Source: Membranipora membranacea
Lineage: Eukaryota; Bryozoa; Gymnolaemata; Cheilostomatida; Membraniporidae
DNA length: 64,000 nt
NCBI GenBank assembly: GCA_914767715.1
Contig: OU612069.1
Location: 25,231,387 to 25,295,386 of the forward strand
Direction of reading: 5' to 3'
Shown here: piece after piece, positions 20,981 to 31,595 of the stretch
Numbering within the stretch: position 1 is the stretch's first letter
Layout: every line of letters begins with the position of its first letter
Made by a program: the position numbers and the translations under genes
The notes under the pieces: generated by a model
Told to the model about the DNA's origin: nothing
Seen by the model: the letters and a program-made list of their open reading frames with translations, nothing else
Database searches by the model: none

Positions 20981-21244
20981 ATCCTTTGACTCTCGCAAAC
21001 CAGTGGTGGCCAAAGTAGTGTTATGTTTGCCTAAACATTGAAAGCCTAAGACGGCTATCTCAAGGTTCCATGGCCAAGGCGGAAATAGTTGTCTTTGTAG
21101 TAAACGACAGCATGTGGCCCTGTCTGTCAACAAAATTGTATGAATTTTCCCTGCGTTGCTTAAGTCAAATTTTGTACCGTGTGTTTCACAACCGCTGTCA
21201 GCTAAGGTAAAAGTTAGTCTGCCATAGAGAGCTTATCACTGCAG
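20981..21244 (+). repeat. Local direct duplication, copy b
   Basis: Partner of 20579–20853, offset by about 400 bp. A further short block ('GTTGTTTAAGTCAA') occurs three times (20752, 20956, 21153), implying a shorter period within the duplication. Confidence 0.75.
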
Positions 21245-22108
21245 AAAATAATGTATTATTTTGTAGTAGACATAGTGTTTCCATATGCAAATTTGAGTGT
21301 TGATTCGTTTACATGCAGCCGGCACTAAGCAATCTTGAGCTATCAGCATATATTACTCATTCCAAAACATCTTCCTGGTGCTTTCCCAGCATGTTATCCA
21401 AGTATTATATTTCCAATCTTTAATTGGTTTTATAACATTATTATTTATTTATCTGCTTAAAACACAGGGGAATAACAAGTGGAACGAATTATAGATATAT
21501 TATAATATAATATATATATATGTATATATATATATGTGTATATAGTGAAAATATCTGCTAGACAGTCTTAAGGTAGTTAAAATAAATCCAATGCAACAAA
21601 TCGATGGTTCCAAGGCATCCTATGGTTGAAGGTCTAGAATTTATGTTACACAGACTAATTTATCCTCATAGCTTTGGCATAGGTTGTTCAGTCTGTTATG
21701 AAGCTAGAGATTTTGAACTCTAACACGTTTTTATTAGCCTCTCTTTGGCTGTGCAGTCTTTTCAGCACCCTCTCCTCTCCCCATATCCTCCTTTCTAATT
21801 CTGTCCACCAGTTTCTAAACAGTTTGGTAATCTTGTCCAACAAGTGTCTTGACTCTGAAAGTTTTGAGCAAAAAGCCCTTAAATCTCTTGACGTGAAAAA
21901 TTGTTGTCATACCAAGCAATCCAAGTTAATAGCATATTTTCTATTTAAGCTGAGGATGAAACATGACTCAATAACATGATTTGAAATTCCAGGGTCAGGA
22001 GAATGAAATATGTGAGAGAACCGATTTATATGGATGGATTACATTGTGCCTCTCTGTTTCCGGAGCGGTACGGGTGTAAAGTAGGTGTTGGTGTTTTCTG
22101 ATTCTTAC
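21245..22108. other. Gap with an AT microsatellite
   Basis: A TA-rich simple repeat at about 21491–21545. The plus-strand open frame at 21698–21979 has no motif or splice context. Confidence 0.45.
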
Positions 22109-22300
22109 CTCATGTTCCAGGGCTCGCAGTTTTGTTTGGACGGTGTCTGTTTGCTAGTGTAACTTTGTACATATTCCAGGTAGCTGGTGCAAATAAAGGG
22201 GGCCTCTGCAATATCATCTGCAAGTCTGCTCCCTGCTGCCCAGGCTGTGCAGCCCATAGCCCAGTCACATAGTTTACATAGTTAGTAGTCAACAAGATCC
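22109..22300 (-). pseudogene. MULE transposase, C-terminal exon
   Basis: The minus strand reads a stretch with YVTGLWAAQPGQQG, RPPLFAPATWNMYKVTLANR and then HRPNK. This matches the 'R-PLFP-x2-LWN-x-Y…RTNN' region near the end of FLYWCH-linked MULE transposases. A frame change gives LRALEHE just before a consensus don (GAG|GTAAGA) at 22108. The left edge of the exon is uncertain. Confidence 0.7.
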
Positions 22301-22531
22301 TGAGATCCCGCTAAAAATCGACAAAATGATTATCAAAACTCACCAGTTGTGTATTCACATTGGCCTGTGTATGAGTCAGTTGTCTCTTCAAAGTCTTTTT
22401 GAAATGGCTTGATTATTGACATTATTTATATTTATGAACATTAGGTTTTACTCACTGGAAGGTATGTCCCAAGATCATTTCTTAAAGGAATGTGTTTGGT
22501 GTTAAATCACTACAGTGCTGTTGGCACTTAC

Positions 22532-22688
22532 TATTTTGAGTGTTATTTTGGATGATTGACAGCGCAGCACTCATATCGTTGACTGGAATAAAAGCGAGGC
22601 CATCAAACATTCCGGCAAAATCTCTGATGTCATCATCCTCCCTATATCTTGCTGCCAGTCCAAGTTCTTGGATCTTCCTCTGTGTCGA
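22532..22688 (-). pseudogene. MULE transposase exon after the catalytic core
   Basis: Acceptor CTTATTTTAG, donor CAAAATA|GTAAGT. It encodes KIQELGLAARYREDDDIRDF, then DGLAFIPVNDMSAALSII. The pattern 'L-GL-x2-RY-x5-…LAF(V/I)P-x2-D' is characteristic of this transposase family. The frame is open and joins in phase 0 to the preceding exon at 22908–23187. Confidence 0.82.
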
Positions 22689-22907
22689 CTAAAATAAGTG
22701 GTTAAATACAATCACTTAGCATCACATGTCAATTGGGCGTTTGTTCATGAGAAATCGAAGCTTGCAGCATCACATTTACTTTTATATTAAGATGGAATAG
22801 GATTTTTGAGTGGCACAACCCATTTCTTCTTGCAAAAAGACAAATCAAAGCTATAAATAGGAAACAAAAATGTGGGATTGTCCTGCATCAATTTAGTGTT
22901 TATTTAC

Positions 22908-23187
22908 CTGTGTTAGGTGGTATAAACAAGCTGTCACTTGTGTGTTGGGGAACACCTCCCTGATCGCCTGGTGCCTTGCAATCTCAAAGTCTCAAGTGTA
23001 CTCGTGCAGGACTTGGATGGTTGCGATCCCCATTACACAATTGTCTGTAGTAGGTCATTGTATGAATATCTGGTCTTTCGATGCATGATGCACTATGCTG
23101 CCGTGATGCTGCTGTATATTTTACAGGATCCTGATGCTGTCTGACCCTTTCCATCATTCTGGCTACAGCTCCTCTCCCTCCAAGTTC
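22908..23187 (-). pseudogene. MULE transposase core exon with deletion and stop
   Basis: The minus strand starts after TCTGTAG with ELGGRGAVARMMERVRQHQD (linker after FLYWCH) and ends with DFEIARHQAIREVFPNTQV, then LYHLTQ at donor CAG|GTAAAT. The final block is the 'DFE-x-A…P-x6-CxFH' catalytic neighbourhood of MULE enzymes. A TGA directly precedes it, and the segment with the first catalytic Asp is missing, so this copy cannot work. Confidence 0.78.
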
Positions 23188-23444
23188 CTACAGAGTAAAA
23201 ACAATATTGTCAAAACGGAAAACAGGTTGAACAGTGTGATTACTTCCATAAGAACAAGAATACTTGGGAGTTATCTTCTTAATAAGTAGCAATAGACAAC
23301 TTGTACTTAGAATGACTTTATTTACACTTTATGAACAGTAGTGTAGCAAAAGTAGGTCCTGCCACATATGCCTTTCATTTTGCCAAGTGTGATACTGACT
23401 AAAAACATGATTGCAACAAGTAACTCATGCAATTGGAGTGACCT

Positions 23445-23642
23445 TTAGATACACAGTATTTTCAGAGATATATTTTCTGTTTCTGCATCCCTACTCCTGT
23501 CATCGGGCATATTTGCTATAAAATTGGCCCTTATCACAGCTGGAACATGTTGGGAGTCTTGAGCTCTCCATTTTATGGTCTGATTGGCCACCTCAACATT
23601 AACTCGAACTTCATTAGGTGGGTGATTATGCTTCGTTTTCAC
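23445..23642 (-). pseudogene. FLYWCH-type zinc finger end and linker
   Basis: The minus-strand exon opens with VKTKHNHPPNEVRVNVEVAN followed by QTIKWRAQDS. 'H-x-HPP' followed by a helical linker is how FLYWCH domains end in MULE-linked proteins. The Cys half of the finger was not found upstream. With the three other exons it forms one decayed transposon transcribed leftward. A TAA closes the frame. Confidence 0.72.
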
Positions 23643-24058
23643 CTATAAAGTGTTAAAAAGAGTTTATCAAGAGTGTCATTAGTTTCAGCGTTGACTACTA
23701 ACCAGAAAAGATGACAGCATGTGTGGCATGTAGAATCCTCTGAACTTTAATTCATTTGTTAACATCTACTCTCTGAAAGAAGATTTCTTCAAAGTGCTAC
23801 TTTCTGCAAGAGAATGATGCAGGCAGCAGCCTGTCTTGACAAGCATTGCTAATGGGAGGGGGGAACAGGGAAGACAGGTTAAGCAACCAGCAGATGAATC
23901 TTTTCGTGCTTTGCTTGTTTAGTAATTAAAGCAACTGATGAAATTTGCGGTTCAGCTATGCCGGGGTACCCAAGTACCATTATCCAACTTCTGAAAATAA
24001 AACCTGCTTTTCTCTATCTAGCCAGCGAAACAGAATCTATCTATTCTACATATACATA
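23643..24058. other. Gap with no recognised feature
   Basis: Probably the 5' side of the MULE copy. No TIR was identified. Confidence 0.35.
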
Positions 24059-24611
24059 CCGTAAAACCTCACCTATAAGACACCCCACAGCTATAAGACA
24101 CCGTGTCTTATAAGTGAATCATATCAACATCAAATACTGAATCATATCAGTAGTTGATGTTTGGAAGCTCTCCATCTTTGAATCAAGCGTCTATTAATGT
24201 TCAATTCTCTTGCAGTCTTGTCAAGGTTGTTATTCTTTCAACTGTTCTCAATACTTCCAGTTTCTGCTGAATGGTGTATGAGGTTCTTGGCATGTTTTAT
24301 TTATTTTGAAAGACTGTGAGAGAGAGAGATATGATATGCTGATTGTTGAACAATTTGAATTTTGTGGCACACATTCACTCACTACAAATGAGTAGTTTTG
24401 GGGAGAAAGCTGCCCATAGTGGGATTTGAACTCACAACTTCATGATTACAAATCGCACACTTTACAAGTGAGCTATTCAGCTTCAGCGATTATAATAGGT
24501 TTTAGTGCAAGCTGAATATAAAAATGCTTCAAATGATAGTCGCGTCTATATGCTACTCTCTTACTGCCGCCTTCACTTATAAATCGCGGATCTATAGGTG
24601 AGGGATAACGG
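24059..24611. mobile_element. TIR element with TA target duplication (pogo/mariner-like MITE)
   Basis: The left end CCGTAAAACCTCACCTATA and right end TATAGGTGAGGGATAACGG are imperfect inverted repeats flanked by TA on both sides. The sequence resembles ends of pogo/Tigger-type elements. There is no transposase frame, so it is non-autonomous. It contains a tRNA-like segment on the minus strand. Confidence 0.7.
24410..24485 (-). tRNA. tRNA-like/SINE head, anticodon region TGT
   Basis: The minus strand reads an A-box-like TAGCTCACTTGTAAAGTG, an anticodon arm with loop TTTGTAA (anticodon TGT, Thr) and a B-box-like GAGTTCAAATCCC. Stems are imperfect, so this is more likely a tRNA-derived SINE head or tRNA pseudogene than a working tRNA. 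It sits inside the TIR element. Confidence 0.6.
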
Positions 24612-25208
24612 TACAGTGGGCTGCCTACTACTTATTGAGTGGTCTAGGGGGAGGAGACAACAGCTATCAGTAATGTTTTCTGGGATAATATCAAAATATA
24701 ACTTAACAAATTATGAGAAATTCTGCCACCCCTGTCTGCTGTGATTCCTACAGCAATCAATATGCTTTCTGTCACAACTACTTCAGCACAGATGATAATG
24801 ATATTTAGATATGAATACAATGGTCTGTGTTTGTTTTAATTCTTAATTCACCAGCATCGTAACAGACAGAAACTCATTGCTGGTGGATGTGTGAAAAGGC
24901 TTAGCTGCTGAAAAGATTAATAGTATATAATTACACTATTATATGCATGTTTTAAAAAGTATAATTAAAGATTAATAGTATACAATTACAGTATGCATGT
25001 TATAATTTTGTGTTATTTTTTATTATAGAATGGAATGTCATTTATGAGATGACTCGATCTGACACACAAAACTCTTTGATAGGACCGAGTGAACCCAGCT
25101 GAAAAGATGACTGCTGTTAGTGAGAGTCTGATATCGGTATATCGGAGCAGCTTCACATTTCTTCTGGTGGGTGTTTTAGTTATGACTTTGTGATAAATAT
25201 ATTGCAAG
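24612..25208. other. Gap with no recognised feature
   Basis: Short direct repeats of GATTAATAGTAT(A) occur near 24915 and 24970. No exon was supported. Confidence 0.4.
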
Positions 25209-25437
25209 AACCTGGATCAAGAACAGGGTCTTTAACTGCTAAGATAGAATTCACAGTAGCCTCCGAGAGCACGGAAACAATGAAGGTTTTACCTCTAGAA
25301 CAGAAAGGAGGTCTGCATAACAAAGAGGACCACTCACTATATCGAGAGAGATCATCGTCAAGTCAAACTTTACTTAGTCAAGAGATGTTATATCCAAAGA
25401 ATGATTTCTCTCAAAATGATGATTTTACTCTAAAAAC
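25209..25437 (+). CDS. Candidate exon cut by the foldback element
   Basis: After AG at 25207–25208 a phase-1 frame stays open for about 76 codons, Ser/Thr-rich and hydrophilic, with KVLPLEQKGGLHNKEDHSLY and QEMLYPKNDFSQNDDF. It reads like a cytoplasmic tail. The frame runs into the foldback element at 25438 and stops four codons inside. The presumed target sequence CTAAAAC resumes after 26235 in an open frame for about a dozen codons. Confidence 0.35.
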
Positions 25438-26235
25438 CACAGCCAGCCCTTAAAAGTGTTCGGGATGGCGATCGCGGCCGTAGGCGGTCGTTAAGGGGGT
25501 GGGTGGGAAGCTAGGAAACTCCGTTTTTTGCAATTTATTACTTTTTCAACTTAATCACCTGTTTACAGCACTTTTGCCTCATCTCACAGAGTTCTAACCC
25601 TGTTTTTCAGATTCCTCATACCTTAAAACATACATGTAGGTTGTCACATCAATAAAATAACATAAATTTGCAGCCTTATTAATGGTTGTCTTCTCCTATG
25701 TCTGGACATTCTCAGATACGGCACTTTTCGGAGACTGCTAGCTTGTTTAAAATGAATAAGACTCGTTATATTTTATTAGGAGTTATCGTTTCGGTCAGAT
25801 TTTATTGTCATGGGAAGACTACAATTAAATTAGCATGGGAAAATATAGGGAAAAAAGAAGACAATCTCATATCACAACATATAACATAGCCTAAGGACCA
25901 TTTCTAGCGAGCCTTAATTTTCATAAATCATTTTCAAGTCTCTGAAAAGTGCCGTGTCTGAGAATGCCCAGACATAGGAGAAGACAACAATTAATAAGCC
26001 TGCACATTTATGATATTTTATTGATGTGACAACATAGATGTATGTTTTAAGGTATGAGGAATCTAAAAAACAGGGTTAGAACTCTGTGAGATGAGGCAAA
26101 AGTTCTGTAAACAGGTGCTAAAGTTAAAAAAGTGATAAATGGCAAATAACGGAGTTTCCTAGCTTCCCACCCTCCCCCTTAACGACCGCCTACGGCCGCG
26201 ATCGCCATCCCGAACGCTTTTAAGGGCTGGCTGTG
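25438..26235. mobile_element. Foldback element with 299-bp inverted arms
   Basis: The left arm 25438–25736 and right arm 25937–26235 are inverted copies with few differences; both outer ends read CACAGCCAGCCCTTAAAA (one in complement). The 200-bp centre has no transposase. An imperfect 7–8 base repeat, CTAAAAAC before and CTAAAACG after, looks like a target duplication. The outer 60 bases are GC-rich (CGATCGCGGCCGTAGGCGGT) in an AT-rich region. Confidence 0.9.
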
Positions 26236-26649
26236 CTAAAACGAGATTATTCCAAATTTTGATCTGTTTATAAAGCGATCAACTGGACTGATACGCTCTA
26301 CACTAAAAACCATACGATTCTTAAAAGGATGTCAAAATATGCCAGGTATTGTAAATTTACAGTATTCCCGTAATTGTTCAACAACATTACTGGACAGTTG
26401 TGGATATCGGTGCAAAATAGAAAAAAAGGATCCGGTCCAGTTTTTATTCGGAGTTTTCTTTCCTAAATTGTCTCCACGTGATAACTTGAGCCGATTAACC
26501 TCACTTGGCATTTATAACTTATAAGCTAGTGTGGCAAGTGGCGATTGTTGAATAACTTTACAAGGATATTTTATAGACTCCGACAATGTTTCTCACCGTA
26601 ACTACTACTACTACTATGTTTCTCACTGTTCAATGAATACTTTAACCTA
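26236..26649. other. Gap with no recognised feature
   Basis: A short (ACT)n run at about 26602–26617. Nothing else was seen. Confidence 0.4.
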
Positions 26650-27374
26650 TCAGCTATGTCAACTATACTAAAGACGTAAGTTATATATTACTAGAACATT
26701 ATTATTGGTATCACACAACAATTTGTTGTGTAACATAAATGTAATCAAGCTGTGGAATTTCATGTCCATATTTCATATTCTCTATTATTGTAACTGCATG
26801 TTTGCACAATTTAGTAATGGCAACTGTATTACTATAGGAACAGTAACTGTTAGCCACCTCTGTAGCCACACACAAGTCACCACATCAGTAAGTTGGTTGC
26901 TTATAATATTTATTAGTAAGTTAAAGTCAAATAGCGTCTGCCTTATTAGAATAATAATCTGTTAATGACATTTTGTGGTATGATTTTGCTGCCGTGATGT
27001 GTATGGACAATATCTGATATTGTCTAAAATTCCGAAATGAACTGAAGCCTAACTTTGTGCATTATTGTTTCAGCTGACGCTGGCTTTTTTATATTATACT
27101 ATATTATACTATACTGGTCTCAATTTAATAAATGGATTAATCTAATATTTGCAGTAATTAAGTGTAATAATGTTTCATTATGTTTTATATTATGATGCGT
27201 TATTTTTGCAGTCGCTCTATGATTGTCTATGAAATGTTTGTCCATTGTTATATGCATTGTGATTATGATACTGCTATCTGTGACAAATGACTGTAATTAC
27301 TTTGTTTATTTTCATAGAGCACAAATACGAACATTAGAAGAGTTATCAACTCAAAAATAATGTTCTGTTGCTAG
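26650..27374 (+). repeat. Duplicated fucosyltransferase intron block, copy 1
   Basis: Collinear with 32840–33600 over more than 700 bp, with shared runs such as GTCAGTAAG-like text, CTGGTTGCTTATAAT and TTTCATAGAGCACAAATA. It ends at the acceptor TTGCTAG of fucosyltransferase copy A, so it is the intron 5' of that exon. Confidence 0.85.
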
Positions 27375-27720
27375 CTATATCCAGATGATTGGCCTGAGCA
27401 CACTGTTGGGGCAGATATTGCTATATTTATGAATAAGTTCGGCAAGCCTCCAAAGAAAAGTCAGAATGATATTCGGCTATTTCACACCAGTGAGTCTCTG
27501 TATGTCTATACCAATGGTCAATCAAAATGGGACAGTATGTTGAACTACTCGACAGCCTATGTACAGGAAGCAGGAAATCATAATACTGGCTTGGCCAAGA
27601 TGTTTTTGGGGCGTCCACAACAAACACATAAAAACTTTGCAGAGGAAATGCGGCAAAAATTAGGAAAGTCTGCTGCTGCTAGTGCCCTATGGTTTGTGTC
27701 TAATTGCAAAAATGGTGGTT
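27375..27720 (+). CDS. Alpha-1,3-fucosyltransferase (GT10), copy A, N-terminal catalytic exon
   Basis: Acceptor TTCTGTTGCTAG. The exon encodes DDWPEHTVGADIAIFMNKFG, then NDIRLFHTSESLYVY, LNYSTAYVQEAGNHNTG, KNFAEEMRQKLGKS and ALWFVSNCKNGG. These follow the GT10 order: 'ADaviFh', 'Q-x-rv-x3-ESP' (here SES), 'fNWtm-sYr-dSDi' (here LNYSTAYVQEAG), 'KnfA' and 'W-vSNC'. GT10 enzymes are Golgi type II membrane proteins that transfer fucose from GDP-fucose to GlcNAc in glycans. The cytoplasmic/transmembrane part is not in this exon. The 3' boundary (around 27705–27720) is not certain. The sequence departs from the family in several canonical residues. Confidence 0.75.
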
Positions 27721-27823
27721 GGCTTAAACCTCAGAGCGCCAGCGTGCCTTTTTATATTATATCATATTATATTGTATTATATTATATTACTTGCTCTAGA
27801 ACTGAGTGAATATTTAATTATCA

Positions 27824-28022
27824 GTGCCTATACACGGACAGACAGGTGCAGGAGACCCCTCCCAATCATAAAACAGGAAAAGAAGGACAAGCAACCAAAA
27901 TTTGATGACTTTCTATTTTATCTGAGCTTTGAGAATATTGTCTGCAAGGATTATATCACAGAGAAGCTCAGGAAGATCCTGTCCATGGACACTTTTACAA
28001 TACAGTATGGTTCCAGGCTTCT
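27824..28022 (+). CDS. GT10 fucosyltransferase copy A, GDP-fucose-binding exon
   Basis: The open frame includes KFDDFLFYLSFENIVCKDYI followed by TEKL and then an SMDTFTIQYGS block. It matches the strongly conserved 'YKFYLAFENSxCxDYITEK…PVVxG' motif of GT10 enzymes, so this part looks well preserved. Downstream the frame runs straight into a hairpin (28002–28061) and AT repeat, and the C-terminal 'PPxSFI' part is missing here. This is either a broken gene or one whose last exon lies at 29157 onward. The intervening intron carries a (TA)-rich tract near 27770. Confidence 0.72.
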
Positions 28023-28061
28023 TACAGGCAGGTGTTATATAGAAGCCTGGAATCATACTGT
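28002..28061. ncRNA. 60-nt hairpin, microRNA-like
   Basis: The 21-base arms 28002–28022 (ACAGTATGGTTCCAGGCTTCT) and 28041–28061 pair with a single G·T-type mismatch; the loop is 18 nt. Size and near-perfect pairing fit a microRNA or hairpin-siRNA precursor, or a miniature foldback that interrupted the fucosyltransferase frame. A (TA)n tract follows at 28066–28092. Confidence 0.4.
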
Positions 28062-28092
28062 TATAATTTATATATATATATATATATATATG

Positions 28093-29156
28093 TTATGCAG
28101 TTATGTAGTTTTAGCATGTAACTTTCAAGTGATGGTGATGCTTTAAACTGAAATTGACACGGCAGAATATGTGCTACGAAGTAGATTTGTCATAATGAAA
28201 ACAAGACCAATGAGGGGAGCTGGATAACAACCGTGATGTCATATCTAACAGCCATAACAATGTGCAGCTTGCAAGTTTGTCTTGTTGGTGTCCAGCAGAG
28301 AATCAATCTACAAAACGGGATTACTCCAAAATAATGAAGAGAATACAATATAAATGAAGGGAAATCATAAAGAAATGAAATGGTAATGAGTTTAACAAAA
28401 TGAAATATGAAAAGAAGGGAAATATACAGCTACAGTAATCAAAACAGTGAAATCGGACGACACAAATATAACGTCTCATCCAATCAGCTGGAAAATTTAA
28501 TTCCAAGTTCATTTTAAGTCCATGCGCAATATCAATCAGCTAGACTTGTTCAAACTACACCTAACTTCAAACAAATTTTTCGATCATTTGATAGCATCCA
28601 ATTTTAACAATATGTCATTTTGATTTCTTTCAAAAATCAATTATAAATCATTCAAATATAATTTTCCTGATTATCTTGATTGGAATTTTTTTTCTCCATT
28701 TTTTTCCTGAATGGCTGAATTTGTAAAACACTCTCATGAAATTCTGACACCAGATTTTAACAAAAAGGTTTTCAAGACCAATGAAGGCGCAAACACCACA
28801 ATCTCTGCTTGTCAACGGACAAAGCTCATAATTGGTTACACTAACTGAGTTGAGAATATACCAAAATGTCAGTAAATGTGAGTACAACTGTTTGCCGACA
28901 ACACTGATTAAACTAAACATGATAAAGCCGATATATTAATATTCAAACAGAAGCAGTTAAATGATCTGCGACAAATTCCACTCACCAATACAGGGTGTTC
29001 ATTGACTATGAGTCTACAGCATACAGTTACAACAAGGCAAAACCTGCATTTGATGGAGTATTCAACATCTTGCTTACCCAAAGGCGGGGGTGTACAATAC
29101 AATATTCAGTATATCAGAATGTCTCAACTGAGAGTGATCAACCAATCAAGTCGTCT
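28093..29156. other. Region between fucosyltransferase copies
   Basis: 28410–28530 shares a block with 31690–31780 (TCTCATCCAATCAGCTGG and flanks), 2 bases shorter here. The rest shows no supported exon. Open frames at 28648–29102 lack motifs. Confidence 0.5.
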
Positions 29157-29579
29157 TTTTAGGTGTAAAAAAATACATGGTTGCCTATTGCAGCAACTGT
29201 GGTTCAATGGGTTACAACATGCCCAGAGCTATGGAAGAGGTTTGAGTCTTGATTTATTCGGACATTTTAACAAAAACGCTAAAAACCGCCGCTTAGATGA
29301 TTAGAAATTGGTCAACTGCGATGATAATTCCGTTTACAAATTCCATCTAGCCTATGAGAGCTCATTATATGATTATCATATAACTGATTATCACGAGTGA
29401 CTTGTATATGATTCCAGTTGAATGTGGCAGGACACTATTGATAATTACATCCCGTCGCACCACCAAACTCTTTTATTCATGTAGAACATTCCATTTCGAT
29501 GGCAAACCTTGTAGAATATCTCAAATCAGTGGTATCAGATGCTGATTTGTTCAACAGCTACCACAAATGGCGAGAATGA
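29157..29579 (+). pseudogene. Fucosyltransferase (GT10) copy B, C-terminal half, frameshifted
   Basis: In order: VAYCSNCGSMGYNMPRAMEE ('W-vSNC' block), then in another frame LSLDLFGHFNKN ('vDiyG'), SVYKFHLAYESSLYDYHIT (the 'YKFyLaFENSxCxDYiTEK' block with changes) and, in a third frame, APPNSFIHVEHSISMANLVE and ending DADLFNSYHKWRE then TGA at 29577–29579. The last block is the textbook GT10 C terminus ('PPxSFI…YL…Y-x2-YxxWR'). At least two frameshifts and several stops make it a pseudogene, although the last block is clean and could serve copy A as an exon. Confidence 0.8.
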
Positions 29580-29599
29580 TATAAATTTGACAATAACAA

Positions 29600-29995
29600 T
29601 GGACGACAGGCACTACCAGCCTGGGTTCGCCTTGAAGAAAACTATAACATGTACTCCAGTGACAATTTGTGACAAAGACATCCAGCATACTTCGACAGCA
29701 AAGCTTCTGTGCATTATATATGACGATCACATGAAATTCTTGAAACACATGGAGATAACCCTAGAAAAACCTGAACTGCAGTTCACCCATCGACCAAACT
29801 TAGAAAGACAGGGATGAAGTCTCCCAGCTTAACCCTGTTTTGTAAATCAAGCATTATACCTATACTCAGTTATGCTGTGCCTATTTGGTTTCCTTACACT
29901 TCAAAATCTGATGCTGAAAAACTGAGAAACCACCAGAAATTATGGCTGATCATGCCGGCAAAAGTCTTTTCTTTTAGTATTTCTAGGTAAAACCT
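29600..29995 (+). pseudogene. Non-LTR RT C-terminal fragment
   Basis: One frame has LCIIYDDHMKFLKHME ('FLGvxxDxxlxfxxHi' block) and another has LFCKSSIIPILSYAVPIWF then LRNHQKLWLIMPAK. These are the post-RT motifs of CR1/jockey-like elements. It lies directly after fucosyltransferase copy B. Confidence 0.78.
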
Positions 29996-30011
29996 GACCA
30001 GTCTTATAGTA

Positions 30012-30110
30012 TTATTAGTCATACAACATAGTTGTATGTCTTTTGTTTTTGTTGAGTTTATTATTAGTCATACAACATAGTTGTATGTCTTTTGTTTTGG
30101 TTGAGTATAT
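30012..30110. repeat. Two 49-bp tandem units, each with a palindrome
   Basis: TTATTAGTCATACAACATAG followed by TTGTATGTCTTTTG occurs twice at a 49-bp period. Each unit contains the palindrome CATACAAC-ATA-GTTGTATG. It may be the 3' end of the preceding retroelement. Confidence 0.9.
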
Positions 30111-31595
30111 TATTTTTATCACAACAAATTTATAAGCGTTCATCGGACTTCTATAAGTCAAGAACTACCAGACGGATTCCTATCTAACTTGGACATAGTA
30201 TTCATACATATATGTTCATCAGAAATATTGAAATGATATTTTGATATAATGATAAATATTGGCAGCAGGCAGCAGGCAGCAGGCAGCATATAGCAACAGC
30301 ACATTTAATGGTCTTGTGTAGAAAAAAAGTTTTATTGTGTGATCAATGGCTTCATACATGTGACATCATCAATTTAAGTTTAGTTTCAATCATAAAAAAC
30401 TATCAAGTAATGAAGCTAGTATTGATGATGATGCAATTGCATGAAATTGGAACTAAAATATTGGTCAATCTCGTGAAATCTTTTTTCAATCTTTTATTGT
30501 TTGCTGTTCTTTTGGTTCAGCTTTATTGATAAATTGTAGATTGGACATAATATTGATGGGGTATATGTGTTCAAATTTTGTAGCACTTGCTGTTACACAA
30601 CACCAAATAGTACCCGTTCTGTACCATACATGTACATGCATAGACATCATGCATGTATCCAACCCAATATTACTGTATATTAGGGGGATCTGCGAGATTA
30701 TAGCTCAAAGAGTTTTCTTTTTACAATGACACAAAACATCAACCACATGAATATTCCTGATTAGGTTGAAATTTTGGAAAGTGTCAATTAAAAAGATTAT
30801 GGCTGCCGACAGAAACGTATCAGAGAAGTAATGTGTCACCCCAATCTCTATGCTTCCAAAAGTCATCAGCAATTGAGAAGCAAAGCCTTGAGTATCTGTC
30901 TGGTTCAGAGTTAAATTATTTTATTCAGATCAAGGTTGGAAAAATAGGGAAAATAAAAAAGACAAAATGTTTACCAGCAAAAGTTTACCCACCTGGATGA
31001 CCTGGAAAACGGCTGCAGGTAGCCCATTGGCTTTGTAAGCGAAATGATAAAGTCACTTCAAATCACGGTTTGGGTCAAAAGAAATTGAACAGTCCAACAC
31101 CTCAACTCAGATACGTGACTGGGGTAGCCTTGTTGTTCTTGAATCTGGGTTATCGAGAGTCATCAGACTTTCAACAAGGGATTAAGGGTATCATGTTCTC
31201 TGTGTCAGAGTTAATGTTGAGATGAGAGCGGATGGAGATATAGTTTGACTGATCGGTCGTCATTTTCTTGCATTATCTCAGATATTAACCCTGATGATAT
31301 GAGTACTAAAACTATATTGACCATATTATTATTCTAATCACTAAGAAATTAAGAATAATACCAATGGTGCTATGACATCAATAATGGTATTTGGCATATG
31401 TGCTCCAGAGTAGACGGTTAATAATAACAAAGATGACTAATCTAGCGATGAAGGGTTAGGTGTATAACTGTCCTCGGCGTCATGCTGACAGCCATGTGGG
31501 CAGTTTGCACATTGTCATATTGGTGTTTAGCATAGATCGCTTACCCGTCAGCGCTAGATTGGCCACATTTTTATTATCAACTGTCTGCTCTTTAG
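30111..31595. other. Gap with a (GGCAGCA)4 microsatellite
   Basis: The simple repeat lies at 30261–30288. No exon was supported. Confidence 0.45.

Noticed and set aside
27850-29579. Joining fucosyltransferase segments A and B as one intact gene
   Set aside because: Both contain the YKF-x-LAFEN/DYITEK block, and B has frameshifts, so two copies are more likely than one gene, although the last block of B could still be used by A.
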